Shown here in pieces: positions 1 to 6,289 of a DNA stretch of 6,473 nt (positions within the stretch are counted from its first letter, which is position 1; every line of letters begins with the position of its first letter). The notes under the pieces were generated by a model. That model did not search any database, was not told the DNA's origin, and worked only from the letters and a program-made list of their open reading frames with translations. The stretch comes from Chitinophagaceae bacterium (GTDB lineage: Bacteria; Bacteroidota; Bacteroidia; Chitinophagales; Chitinophagaceae). The stretch is from contig JAEUVW010000399.1 in the NCBI GenBank assembly GCA_016786525.1, positions 1-6,473 on the forward strand, in the 5' to 3' direction. Made by a program: the position numbers and the translations under genes.

Positions 1-69
1 GAGGACAGCGTCCGGATGACCCTTACCCCATTTTAAAATTGCCAAATTCACAAATTGACTAATAGCCCA
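1..69. repeat. Direct repeat, copy 1 (upstream of window edge unknown)
   Basis: Aligns without gaps to 126-194, with 58 of 69 positions identical by hand count and an offset of exactly 125 bp. Contains the shared core GACAGCGT-CGGATGA and then an array of 8-bp units at 28-67, of which AAATTGCC, AAATTCAC and AAATTGAC are the clearest. It begins right at the window edge, so the true element may start further left. Non-coding as far as I can see. Confidence 0.8.
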
Positions 70-109
70 TATTCAAATCAATCACCGGATTGTCCGGATA
101 GATGCACAG

Positions 110-128
110 ATCCCTCCTGCGGCGGGAT
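110..128. repeat. GC-rich imperfect hairpin between the repeat arrays
   Basis: Arms ATCCCTCC (110-117) and GGCGGGAT (121-128) pair at 7 of 8 positions around a TGC loop. It lies 48 bp beyond the channel-gene stop, but on the minus strand no T-run follows, so it does not qualify as an intrinsic terminator. The flanking wording (CACAG before, GACAG after) resembles short dispersed intergenic hairpin repeats that I recall from many bacterial genomes; that resemblance is recollection, not a search result. Confidence 0.55.
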
Positions 129-194
129 GACAGCGTGCGGATGAACGTTACCTCATTGTCAAATTGCCAAATTGACTAATTGCCTAATTGCCCA
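126..194. repeat. Direct repeat, copy 2, running into the channel gene
   Basis: Second copy of the block at 1-69. Its last 19 bp (176-194) lie inside the TolC-family gene and encode its final residues and stop codon on the minus strand. The two copies differ by scattered substitutions and no indels, so the duplication is not very recent or each copy is drawn from a diverged family. Confidence 0.8.
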
Positions 195-208
195 ATTACA
201 TAATTCTC
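153..208. repeat. Array of 8-bp units, consensus NAATTGCC
   Basis: Reads in perfect 8-bp register: TCATTGTC, AAATTGCC, AAATTGAC, TAATTGCC, TAATTGCC, CAATTACA, TAATTCTC. The central four units are the best conserved, and the outer ones are degenerate. Units from 176 onward lie within the 3' end of the channel gene. A matching four-to-five-unit array lies at 28-67. Confidence 0.8.
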
Positions 209-1507
209 CCTGATCAGCTCACCCGTTAGCTTGCGCAGGGCGGGTTCGGACTGTTTCAGGTTGTAACGGGCATTCACCAGGCGGGTGATGGCAGCCTCGT
301 AGCTGCTCTGGCTCTCTTTGGTCTCCAGGAAATTACCCAGGCCCAGGCGCAGGCGTTCCGTCGTGATCTTCAGGCTTTGCTCGGCCAGCAGGATATTGCC
401 TTCCTCGATCTCGAGTATCTCGCTGTCGCCCAGCCAGCGTACATAAGCGCTGTGGGCCGCAGAAAACACAGTGTAGCGGGCACGCTCAGCCTCGAAGACG
501 GAGTTTTGCGTCTGTAGCTTCGCCACCCTTACCTGGTTGCGCGTATTAAGGCCGTTAAAGATATTCCAGGAGAAGGTAAAGCCGTAGTTGAAGCCGAGGT
601 TTTGCGTAAAGAGGCTGAAGCCAGCAGCATTGGCCGAGCGGGAAAACAGGTAGCTGGAGGTAAGCCCCAGGCGTGGAAAGTACTGCGATTGCAACTCTTT
701 GGTGTTCTGTTCGTAGATCAGTGTATTTTTCTGTGCGATCTGCAAACTGGTATTCGATTGCTCTATACGCTGGCGGATGGACTCCATAGAAGCGAGCGGC
801 TCAAAGGCAAACAGGGAATCGACCCGGTAATTGCTGCCCGGCTCTTCTTTGATGAGCACCAGCAGCCCGTTCTTAAACTCATTGAGCAGGTACTTTTGCG
901 TCACCAGGTCGGAGCGCTGGGCATTCAGGTCCAGCTTGGCTTGCAGCACTTCTACATTGGAGCCTGAACCCAGCGCCAGCTTGCGCTCGGCGATCTTAAT
1001 GCGCTCGTCAGACACGCCCATGGCCGCCAGTATGCCTTTGATCAGCTGTTGCTGCTTCACGACCTGGTAATAATAGAGTGTTACTTCTTCAAGCGTGTTC
1101 TCGATCTGCAGCCTCAGGCTGAGTTGTCCCTGCTGTTCCAGCAGGTTCAGCCGCTCCTTGGTCGCAAACATCTTCAAGCCGTCAAACACCGTCCAGCTCA
1201 GGTAAGCGCCGGATGTAATGTTGCTGGATTTTACCCCCTTCTGGTCTACAGACAAACCGCTGGAGAAGTTTTGCCGGATATCGTTCGCCGACTTGCCCCC
1301 TACCGCATTCAGGTCCAGTTTGGGCAGCATGCCGGCATTACCTGCGGTATTTTGTATACCGGTTATGACCGCGTTGTTTTGCGCCAGCCGGATGTCGAAA
1401 TTATTTTTGAGCGCCGTAGCAATCACCTGTTGATAGGTATACACCGGTTCCTGCGCAGCGGCCGGCAGGGAAAAAAGCAGGATGAGGTATGAAAACAGCT
1501 TACGCAT
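176..1507 (-). CDS. TolC-family outer-membrane efflux channel
   Basis: 443-residue outer-membrane channel, normal length for the family. Seen: an N-terminal signal peptide (about 1-19, hydrophobic core then PAAAQ) with no lipobox Cys, so a type I signal. The two halves repeat each other, as expected of TolC: LPKLDLNAVGG (61-71) against FPRLGLTSSYL (277-287), LSWTVFDGLK (103-112) against FSWNIFNGLN (312-321), and KLALGSGSNVEVLQAK (176-191) against LRLGLGNFLETKES (386-399). Long amphipathic helices fill the spaces between. Inferred role: trimeric exit duct for the RND pump encoded just upstream, whose 3' end it overlaps by 8 bp. Odd feature: the last eight or so residues (YVIGQLGN) and the TAG stop are encoded by an intergenic octamer repeat, so the ancestral C-terminus was probably near LTGELI (427-432). 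No convincing intrinsic terminator follows. Confidence 0.95.
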   Translation of the reverse strand: MRKLFSYLILLFSLPAAAQEPVYTYQQVIATALKNNFDIRLAQNNAVITGIQNTAGNAGMLPKLDLNAVGGKSANDIRQNFSSGLSVDQKGVKSSNITSGAYLSWTVFDGLKMFATKERLNLLEQQGQLSLRLQIENTLEEVTLYYYQVVKQQQLIKGILAAMGVSDERIKIAERKLALGSGSNVEVLQAKLDLNAQRSDLVTQKYLLNEFKNGLLVLIKEEPGSNYRVDSLFAFEPLASMESIRQRIEQSNTSLQIAQKNTLIYEQNTKELQSQYFPRLGLTSSYLFSRSANAAGFSLFTQNLGFNYGFTFSWNIFNGLNTRNQVRVAKLQTQNSVFEAERARYTVFSAAHSAYVRWLGDSEILEIEEGNILLAEQSLKITTERLRLGLGNFLETKESQSSYEAAITRLVNARYNLKQSEPALRKLTGELIRENYVIGQLGN

Positions 1508-4500
1508 GATGCTTCTTGTCTTTGGATAAATAACTGTAAATAGCCGGGATGACGTATAGGGTCAGTACCAGGGAGAACATGATGCCCCCCACGATGACAA
1601 TACCCATACCCATACGGCTCTTCGCTCCTGCCCCCAGAGCCATAGCGATCGGCAGTGCACCCAGCGCTGTGGCAATACTGGTCATCAGGATGGGGCGCAG
1701 ACGCGCCGCAGCAGCCGTCTCGATGGCTTCTTTTTTGCTCATGCCCTGCTCCTGCAGCTGGTTTGCAAACTCTACGATGAGGATACCATTTTTCGTCACC
1801 AGGCCAATGAGCATGATGATGCCGATCTCGCTGAAGATATTCAAAGTCTGGTTGAAATACCACAGGGACAGGATGGCCCCCGCCAGGGCCAGCGGTACGG
1901 TAAGCATAATGATAAAGGGATCGATAAAGCTTTCAAACTGCGCCGACAATACCAGGTAGATCAGCAGCAGCGCCAGCAGGAAGGCAAACATAATGTTCGA
2001 GGAACTTTCGGCAAAGTCGCGGGAAGCCCCGGTCAGTGCGGTGGTAAAATCCTTATCCAGCACCTTATCGGCTATCTGCTCCATTTCGGCGATACCGTCT
2101 CCCACCGTCTTGCCGGGCGCCAGGCCCGCAGATACCGTAGCCGACTGGTAACGGTTGTAGTGGTACAGCTGCGGCGGTGAACTCTCTTCATTGAAGGTAA
2201 CAATGTTGTCCAGCTGGATCAGTTGCCCGGCCGCATTGCGCAAGTACACCGATTTGATGTCCAGCACCTCGTCGCGGTTTTCGCGGGTAAACTGACCGAT
2301 GACCTGGTATTGCTTGCCGTTCATCGTGAAGTAATTGAAGCGCTGCCCGCTCAGGGCCAGTTGCAGGGTCTGGGCAATGTCCTGCACCGAAATGCCCAGG
2401 TTCTTGGCCTTGTCACGGTCAATGGTGATGTTCACCTCCGGTTTGTTGAATTTCAGGTTGCAGTCCACACCCTGGAACACCGGGTTTTTATTCGCCTCTT
2501 CGAGGAACAAAGGCAGCTTTTCTTTCAGCTTTTCGAAGTTGGGCGCCTGCAGCACAAACTGCACCGGCAAGCCGCCGCGCCCGCCGCCACCGGCAGAGAT
2601 TGTCTGCTCCTGGATCACGAACATTTTACCCTGCGGGAAATTTTTGGCGTTCTTGGAGATCACATCAGCGATCTGCTGCTGGCTGCGTTCCCGTTGATCT
2701 GCTTCGACCAGGGCCAGGCGTACAAAGCCGGAGTTCACCGATCCGGAACCGGAAAAACCGGGAGCGGTAACCGTCAGGCATACCCTTTTTTCCGGGATGG
2801 AATCTACAATAAACTGGGTAACTGCATCGACAAAATCATCGGTGTATTCATACGAAGCGCCCTCGGGTGCGGTAAGCTGTACCCGCATCCAGTTGCGGTC
2901 TTCCAGCGGGGACAATTCGCTTTTCAGGGTCTTGCCGAGGCCGAAGATCAGCCCTACAGATCCCAGCAGGATGGCAATGGCGACCCAGCGCCGTTTGAGG
3001 AAGTTCTTCAGGGAACCGGCATAGCTATCGGTCATGTTCACGAAGAAAGGCTCCGTCATGTCGTAGAAACGGCTTTTCTTGTGGCTCTTCTTTACCATGC
3101 GCGCATTCAGCATCGGCGTCAGGGTCAGTGATACAAAGGCGGAGATCAATACAGCCCCGGCAATGATGACCCCAAACTCGCGGAACAAACGGCCCACAAA
3201 ACCTTCGAGGAAGATCACCGGCATAAATACTGCCGCCAGCGTAATGGAAGTAGAAATGACTGCGAAATAGATTTCTTTGGAACCTTTGTGCGCCGCCTCT
3301 ATGGGGTTCATGCCTTCTTCGATCTTCTTATAGATATTCTCCGTCACCACGATACCATCGTCCACCACCAGGCCCGTAGCCAGTACAATGGCCAGCAGGG
3401 TGAGCACATTCACGGAGTAGCCCATGATGTACATAATGAAAAAGGCACCGATCAGCGACACCGGGATATCGATCAGCGGGCGGAAGGCGATGAGCCAGTC
3501 GCGGAAAAACAGATAGATGATGATGACCACCAGCACGATGGCGATGGCCAGGGTTTCCATCACCTCGGTAATGGACTTTTGGATAAAGCGGGTATTGTCC
3601 AGCGCGATACCCACCTTGAAATCGCCGGGCAGCTCCTTTTTGATCTGCTCCAGGCGTTTGTAAAACTCTTCAGAGATATCCAGGTAGTTGGCCCCCGGCT
3701 GAGGTACCAGTGCCAGGCCGATCATAGGGGTACCGGACTGCTTCAGGATGGTCTCTTCGTTTTCAGCGCCCAATGTGGCCGTGCCGATGTCGCGGAAACG
3801 GATCACCCTGTCCCCTTGATTTTTCAGGATCAGGTTGTTGAATTCTTCTTCCGTTTTCAGTCGGCCTACCGTGTTCAGGGTGAGTTCGGTGGTGTTCCCG
3901 GCTATCTTTCCCGAGGGTAATTCTACATTCTCTTTGTTCAGCGCATCGCGCACGTCCTGCGGGGTAAGGCCGTAAGCAGAGAGCTTCACGGGGTCCATCC
4001 ACATCCGCATTGCAAACTTTTTCTGTCCCCAGATCTGTACGGTACTCACCCCGGGTATGGTCTGCAGGCGTTCGGCGAGCACGTTCTCGGCAAAATCGCT
4101 GACTTCCAGCTGTGTACGGGTATCGGATTGCAGGGTCAGCGACACGATGGCATCTGAGTTCGCATCCGACTTGGTAACCGTAGGCAGCGCGTCGATATCC
4201 TGCGGCAGCTGGCGTACGGCCTGCGACACTTTATCGCGCACATCATTGGCTGCGGCTTCGAGGTTGGCACTAAGGTTGAACTCCACGGTAATGACGCTGG
4301 AACCCTGGTTGCTGGACGAGGAGATCGTCCGTACCCCGTCAATACCGTTGATGGCTTTCTCCAGCGGTTCGGTGATCTGAGACTCGATCACATCGGCATT
4401 CGCCCCGGAGTAGTTGGTGCGTACGGTAATGATGGGCGGATCAATGGACGGGTATTCGCGCACACCCAGGAAAGTATAGCCGATGGCCCCGAACAGAACA

Positions 4501-4562
4501 ATGATCAGGTTCATCACGATGGCCAGTACCGGCCTGTTGATGCTGGTTGAAGATAAGTTCAT
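1500..4562 (-). CDS. RND efflux transporter permease, HAE1 (AcrB-like) type
   Basis: 1020-residue inner-membrane proton/drug antiporter, full length for the family. Seen: TM1 (about 12-32), a large periplasmic porter loop (about 33-335), TM2-TM6 (about 337-484), TM7 (about 525-543), a second periplasmic loop (about 545-853) and TM8-TM12 (about 854-1013). This is the duplicated 6+6 topology. The proton-relay residues are intact: Asp401-Asp402 in TM4 (GLVVDDGIVVTEN), Lys924 in TM10 (GLVTKNGILIVEF), and Arg954 and Thr961 in TM11 (RLRPILMTS), matching AcrB D407/D408, K940, R971 and T978. The paired Asp favours the HAE1 (organic compound) class over metal-exporting HME pumps. A glycine-rich stretch at 658-664 sits in the second porter loop. 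Exact substrates are not predictable. The 3' end overlaps the channel gene by 8 bp. No clear ribosome-binding site precedes the start, as is usual in Bacteroidota. Confidence 0.97.
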   Translation of the reverse strand: MNLSSTSINRPVLAIVMNLIIVLFGAIGYTFLGVREYPSIDPPIITVRTNYSGANADVIESQITEPLEKAINGIDGVRTISSSSNQGSSVITVEFNLSANLEAAANDVRDKVSQAVRQLPQDIDALPTVTKSDANSDAIVSLTLQSDTRTQLEVSDFAENVLAERLQTIPGVSTVQIWGQKKFAMRMWMDPVKLSAYGLTPQDVRDALNKENVELPSGKIAGNTTELTLNTVGRLKTEEEFNNLILKNQGDRVIRFRDIGTATLGAENEETILKQSGTPMIGLALVPQPGANYLDISEEFYKRLEQIKKELPGDFKVGIALDNTRFIQKSITEVMETLAIAIVLVVIIIYLFFRDWLIAFRPLIDIPVSLIGAFFIMYIMGYSVNVLTLLAIVLATGLVVDDGIVVTENIYKKIEEGMNPIEAAHKGSKEIYFAVISTSITLAAVFMPVIFLEGFVGRLFREFGVIIAGAVLISAFVSLTLTPMLNARMVKKSHKKSRFYDMTEPFFVNMTDSYAGSLKNFLKRRWVAIAILLGSVGLIFGLGKTLKSELSPLEDRNWMRVQLTAPEGASYEYTDDFVDAVTQFIVDSIPEKRVCLTVTAPGFSGSGSVNSGFVRLALVEADQRERSQQQIADVISKNAKNFPQGKMFVIQEQTISAGGGGRGGLPVQFVLQAPNFEKLKEKLPLFLEEANKNPVFQGVDCNLKFNKPEVNITIDRDKAKNLGISVQDIAQTLQLALSGQRFNYFTMNGKQYQVIGQFTRENRDEVLDIKSVYLRNAAGQLIQLDNIVTFNEESSPPQLYHYNRYQSATVSAGLAPGKTVGDGIAEMEQIADKVLDKDFTTALTGASRDFAESSSNIMFAFLLALLLIYLVLSAQFESFIDPFIIMLTVPLALAGAILSLWYFNQTLNIFSEIGIIMLIGLVTKNGILIVEFANQLQEQGMSKKEAIETAAAARLRPILMTSIATALGALPIAMALGAGAKSRMGMGIVIVGGIMFSLVLTLYVIPAIYSYLSKDKKHHA

Positions 4563-4574
4563 GATCCGGGGAAA

Positions 4575-5636
4575 CTAGGGTTTAAAGCTGACGATTTTGA
4601 CAGGAGCATCCGGCTTCAGCGACATGATGCCGGTAGTGATGACGGTGTCCCCTTCGGCGAGGCCGCTGGTGATCTCAATTGCCGCATCGTTGCGTATACC
4701 GGTCACTACTGATACCGGTACGGCTTTACCGTTTTTGCTGACAAATACTTTTTTGCCCTTCAGCTCGGGAATCACGGCCTCTGTGGGCACCATCAGCGAA
4801 GATTGTTTTTTACTGGCAATCAGTTCGATCTTGGCAAAAGTACCGGGAAAAATAGTTGCTTTCTGGTTGTCGTACAGGGCACGGATCATGATATTCCGCG
4901 TTTGCTGATCGATGCGGGGCTCTATGGCAAACACCCTGGCCTCAAACTGCCCCTGCTGGTTCTCTACCGAAAAGTCGATCATATCGCCTACCGCTACAAT
5001 AGAAGCGTAGCGTTCAGGTATGGTAAAGTCGATCTTCAAGGCATCGGTCTGCTGTATGCTGGCAATGATATCCGTATTGCTGACGAAACTGCCTTCGCTG
5101 ACTTGCTTCAGGCCGATCCGGCCATTGAATGGTGCCCGGATCTCTGTCTTGGCAATCTGTGCCCGTACATAGTCCATATCGGCACTCATCGTCTGCAGCT
5201 GGTTGATATTCATATCATATTCTTCCTGGCTCACTCCCTGTATATCCAGCAAACCTTTCAGCCGCACTTCCCGCTCTTTGGACAATTTGGATTGCAATTG
5301 CAGTTTCTTCAGCTGGGCCTGCAGGTCGGCATCGTTGATCTTGGCCAGCAGGGCGCCCTTCTTTACGTTACTGCCCTCTTTAAAATAAACAGCGGTAAGC
5401 TTTCCGGCTACTTCGGGGCGCAGGGCCACTTCTTCATTGGCCATTACTGTACCGGAAGAAAATATCTTGTTCTCCAATACCTGGGGGCGGACTATATGAC
5501 CGGTGACGGTAACCGCCTGGCCTTTGGAAGCACCGCCTTTGGGAGCGTCGGTATGCTCCGGCCGCAGGAAAAATAACTTGATCAATGCCAGTACTGCAAT
5601 CACACCAATGATGATCAGGATCGTTCGGGTCTTCAT
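4575..5636 (-). CDS. RND efflux periplasmic adaptor subunit (HlyD/AcrA-MexA family)
   Basis: 353-residue membrane-fusion protein that bridges the inner-membrane pump and the outer-membrane channel in the periplasm. Seen, in order: an N-terminal hydrophobic helix (about 5-24) with no lipobox cysteine, so it is probably anchored by this helix rather than as a lipoprotein; first lipoyl half (about 61-101, with RPEVAGKLTAVYFKEG); a short alpha-hairpin (about 103-160); second lipoyl half (about 163-195, RAPFNGRIGLKQVSEG); a beta-barrel (about 200-272, with FPGTFAKIEL); and a membrane-proximal domain (about 280-350). The hairpin tip carries Arg125, Leu129 and Ser136 with R-x3-L-x6-S spacing, the RLS motif known from AcrA/MexA-type adaptors that dock onto TolC-type channels. 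The start overlaps the MarR stop by 4 bp (ATGA), implying coupled translation, and the pump gene begins 12 bp after its stop. Substrate cannot be read from this subunit. Confidence 0.95.
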   Translation of the reverse strand: MKTRTILIIIGVIAVLALIKLFFLRPEHTDAPKGGASKGQAVTVTGHIVRPQVLENKIFSSGTVMANEEVALRPEVAGKLTAVYFKEGSNVKKGALLAKINDADLQAQLKKLQLQSKLSKEREVRLKGLLDIQGVSQEEYDMNINQLQTMSADMDYVRAQIAKTEIRAPFNGRIGLKQVSEGSFVSNTDIIASIQQTDALKIDFTIPERYASIVAVGDMIDFSVENQQGQFEARVFAIEPRIDQQTRNIMIRALYDNQKATIFPGTFAKIELIASKKQSSLMVPTEAVIPELKGKKVFVSKNGKAVPVSVVTGIRNDAAIEITSGLAEGDTVITTGIMSLKPDAPVKIVSFKP

Positions 5637-6118
5637 TCTTTTTTGCTTTTACTCGCTGTTTTATAGTTGATATAGATTTTTTCAAAGGGTAAGGCATCCA
5701 GGTTTTGCTGGATAAGCGCCAGTTGCTGGTTGAATATCTTCTGCTCTTCTTTGGATAAGCCCTTCATGGCTGCCTTGTTCACATTGTCTATGGCGGTATA
5801 CATGCTGGGCAGCAAGTGCTTTGCCTTGGGCGTGAGCCTGATAAAGTACTCCCGGCGGTCGTCCTGGTTTTGCAGTTTTTGTACAAAATCTTTTTTGAGC
5901 AGGTAGTCGATGATGCGCACCATAGAAACCTTATCGATCTTCAGTTGATCGCAGAGCAGTTGCTGGGTACAGTCTTTTTCCGATTTATCCAGGAAGATCA
6001 AAATAGAATAGTAGCGTTCTATTTCATGTTCACCCAATCTTTTGGTCAGGGCACCGAAATAGGTTTTGGCAAGTATGGCCAGTGCGCGGCCAAATGGCAT
6101 TGATGCAGAAAATTCCAT
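5633..6118 (-). CDS. MarR-family transcriptional repressor, first gene of the efflux operon
   Basis: 161-residue protein, a normal MarR length. Seen: a helical N-terminus (about 8-48, probable dimer interface), then a winged helix-turn-helix at about 51-100. The recognition helix region includes KVSMVRIIDYLLKK (63-76), and the wing carries the family-typical D-x-R signature (DDRRE, 86-90) followed by RLTPKAK (94-100). A C-terminal dimerisation helix spans about 121-140. Family knowledge: MarR dimers bind palindromes over promoters and are released by small phenolic, drug-like or oxidising ligands. Its place at the head of an RND operon resembles emrR-emrAB and mexR-mexAB-oprM, and a palindrome lies 36 bp upstream, so I infer autorepression and repression of the pump. 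Met1 is chosen because it starts just after the leader; Met7 is the only near alternative. The stop overlaps the next start as ATGA. Ligand unknown. Cys50 and Cys56 are present. Confidence 0.93.
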   Translation of the reverse strand: MEFSASMPFGRALAILAKTYFGALTKRLGEHEIERYYSILIFLDKSEKDCTQQLLCDQLKIDKVSMVRIIDYLLKKDFVQKLQNQDDRREYFIRLTPKAKHLLPSMYTAIDNVNKAAMKGLSKEEQKIFNQQLALIQQNLDALPFEKIYINYKTASKSKKE

Positions 6119-6153
6119 GCTTATGAATTAAGGCGAAAATAAATCATAACAGA

Positions 6154-6176
6154 ATTAGTTAGCACTGCTAACCAAT
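6154..6176. promoter_or_regulatory. Palindromic operator, likely MarR binding site
   Basis: Perfect 7-bp arms GTTAGCA (6158-6164) and TGCTAAC (6166-6172) around a central C. After one mismatch pair the palindrome continues with ATT and AAT, so 10 of 11 pairs match across 23 bp. It abuts the -7 box, covering the expected transcription start, where a bound dimer would block initiation. The core resembles the TTAGCA-based sites known for SlyA-type MarR proteins. Binding by the adjacent MarR protein is inferred from position and symmetry. Confidence 0.75.
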
Positions 6177-6184
6177 CAAAAATA
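6177..6184 (-). promoter_or_regulatory. Probable -7 promoter box of the efflux operon
   Basis: Minus-strand TATTTTTG exactly fits TAnnTTTG, the -7 element of the Bacteroidota primary sigma factor. Transcription would start around 6170-6173, giving a leader of roughly 50 nt before the MarR start at 6118. No good TTTG -33 element stands at the usual distance upstream, which lowers confidence. A sigma70-like alternative (TTGGTT at 6170-6175, TATGAT at 6143-6148, 21-bp spacer) is weaker. Confidence 0.5.
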
Positions 6185-6265
6185 TCAATTGAAGAATATT
6201 GCTGATTTCTTTTTAACAGAAACCCGTCTACGCCAATGTACAATAAAAAGAAGGAGAAATAAAAT

Positions 6266-6289
6266 CGCCCGCTGTAAAAACAGCAGGCG
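6266..6289 (-). terminator. Terminator-like hairpin for minus-strand transcripts entering from the right
   Basis: On the minus strand, arms CGCCTGCTGT (6289-6280) and ACAGCGGGCG (6275-6266) form a 10-bp stem with one G-U pair and a TTTT loop, followed by the T-rich tract ATTTTATTT. On the plus strand the same stem has a C-A mismatch and no T-run, so the minus orientation is favoured. It lies upstream of the efflux promoter and probably insulates the operon from a neighbour outside the window. Confidence 0.6.

Noticed and set aside
85..97. Small inverted repeat CCGGA-TTG-TCCGG beyond the channel gene as a terminator
   Set aside because: The stem has only 5 bp and no T-run follows on the minus strand. 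More likely part of the local repeat structure.
1..208. CRISPR array or IS end
   Set aside because: The 8-bp units have no spacers of regular length, and no transposase fragment or terminal inverted repeats with target duplication are visible.
1423..1863. Minus-strand open frame overlapping the end of the pump and start of the channel gene
   Set aside because: It is out of frame with both conserved genes, and its His-, Cys- and Arg-rich translation looks like a shifted reading of the pump's TM11-12 region.
2223..3131. Long open frame on the plus strand (about 300 codons) opposite the pump gene
   Set aside because: It is antisense to a strongly conserved RND gene with intact motifs, and its translation shows no recognisable domain. 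It is a by-product of the codon use of the real gene. The same applies to plus-strand frames at 602-967, 1049-1492, 3288-3920, 4803-5576 and 5816-6103.
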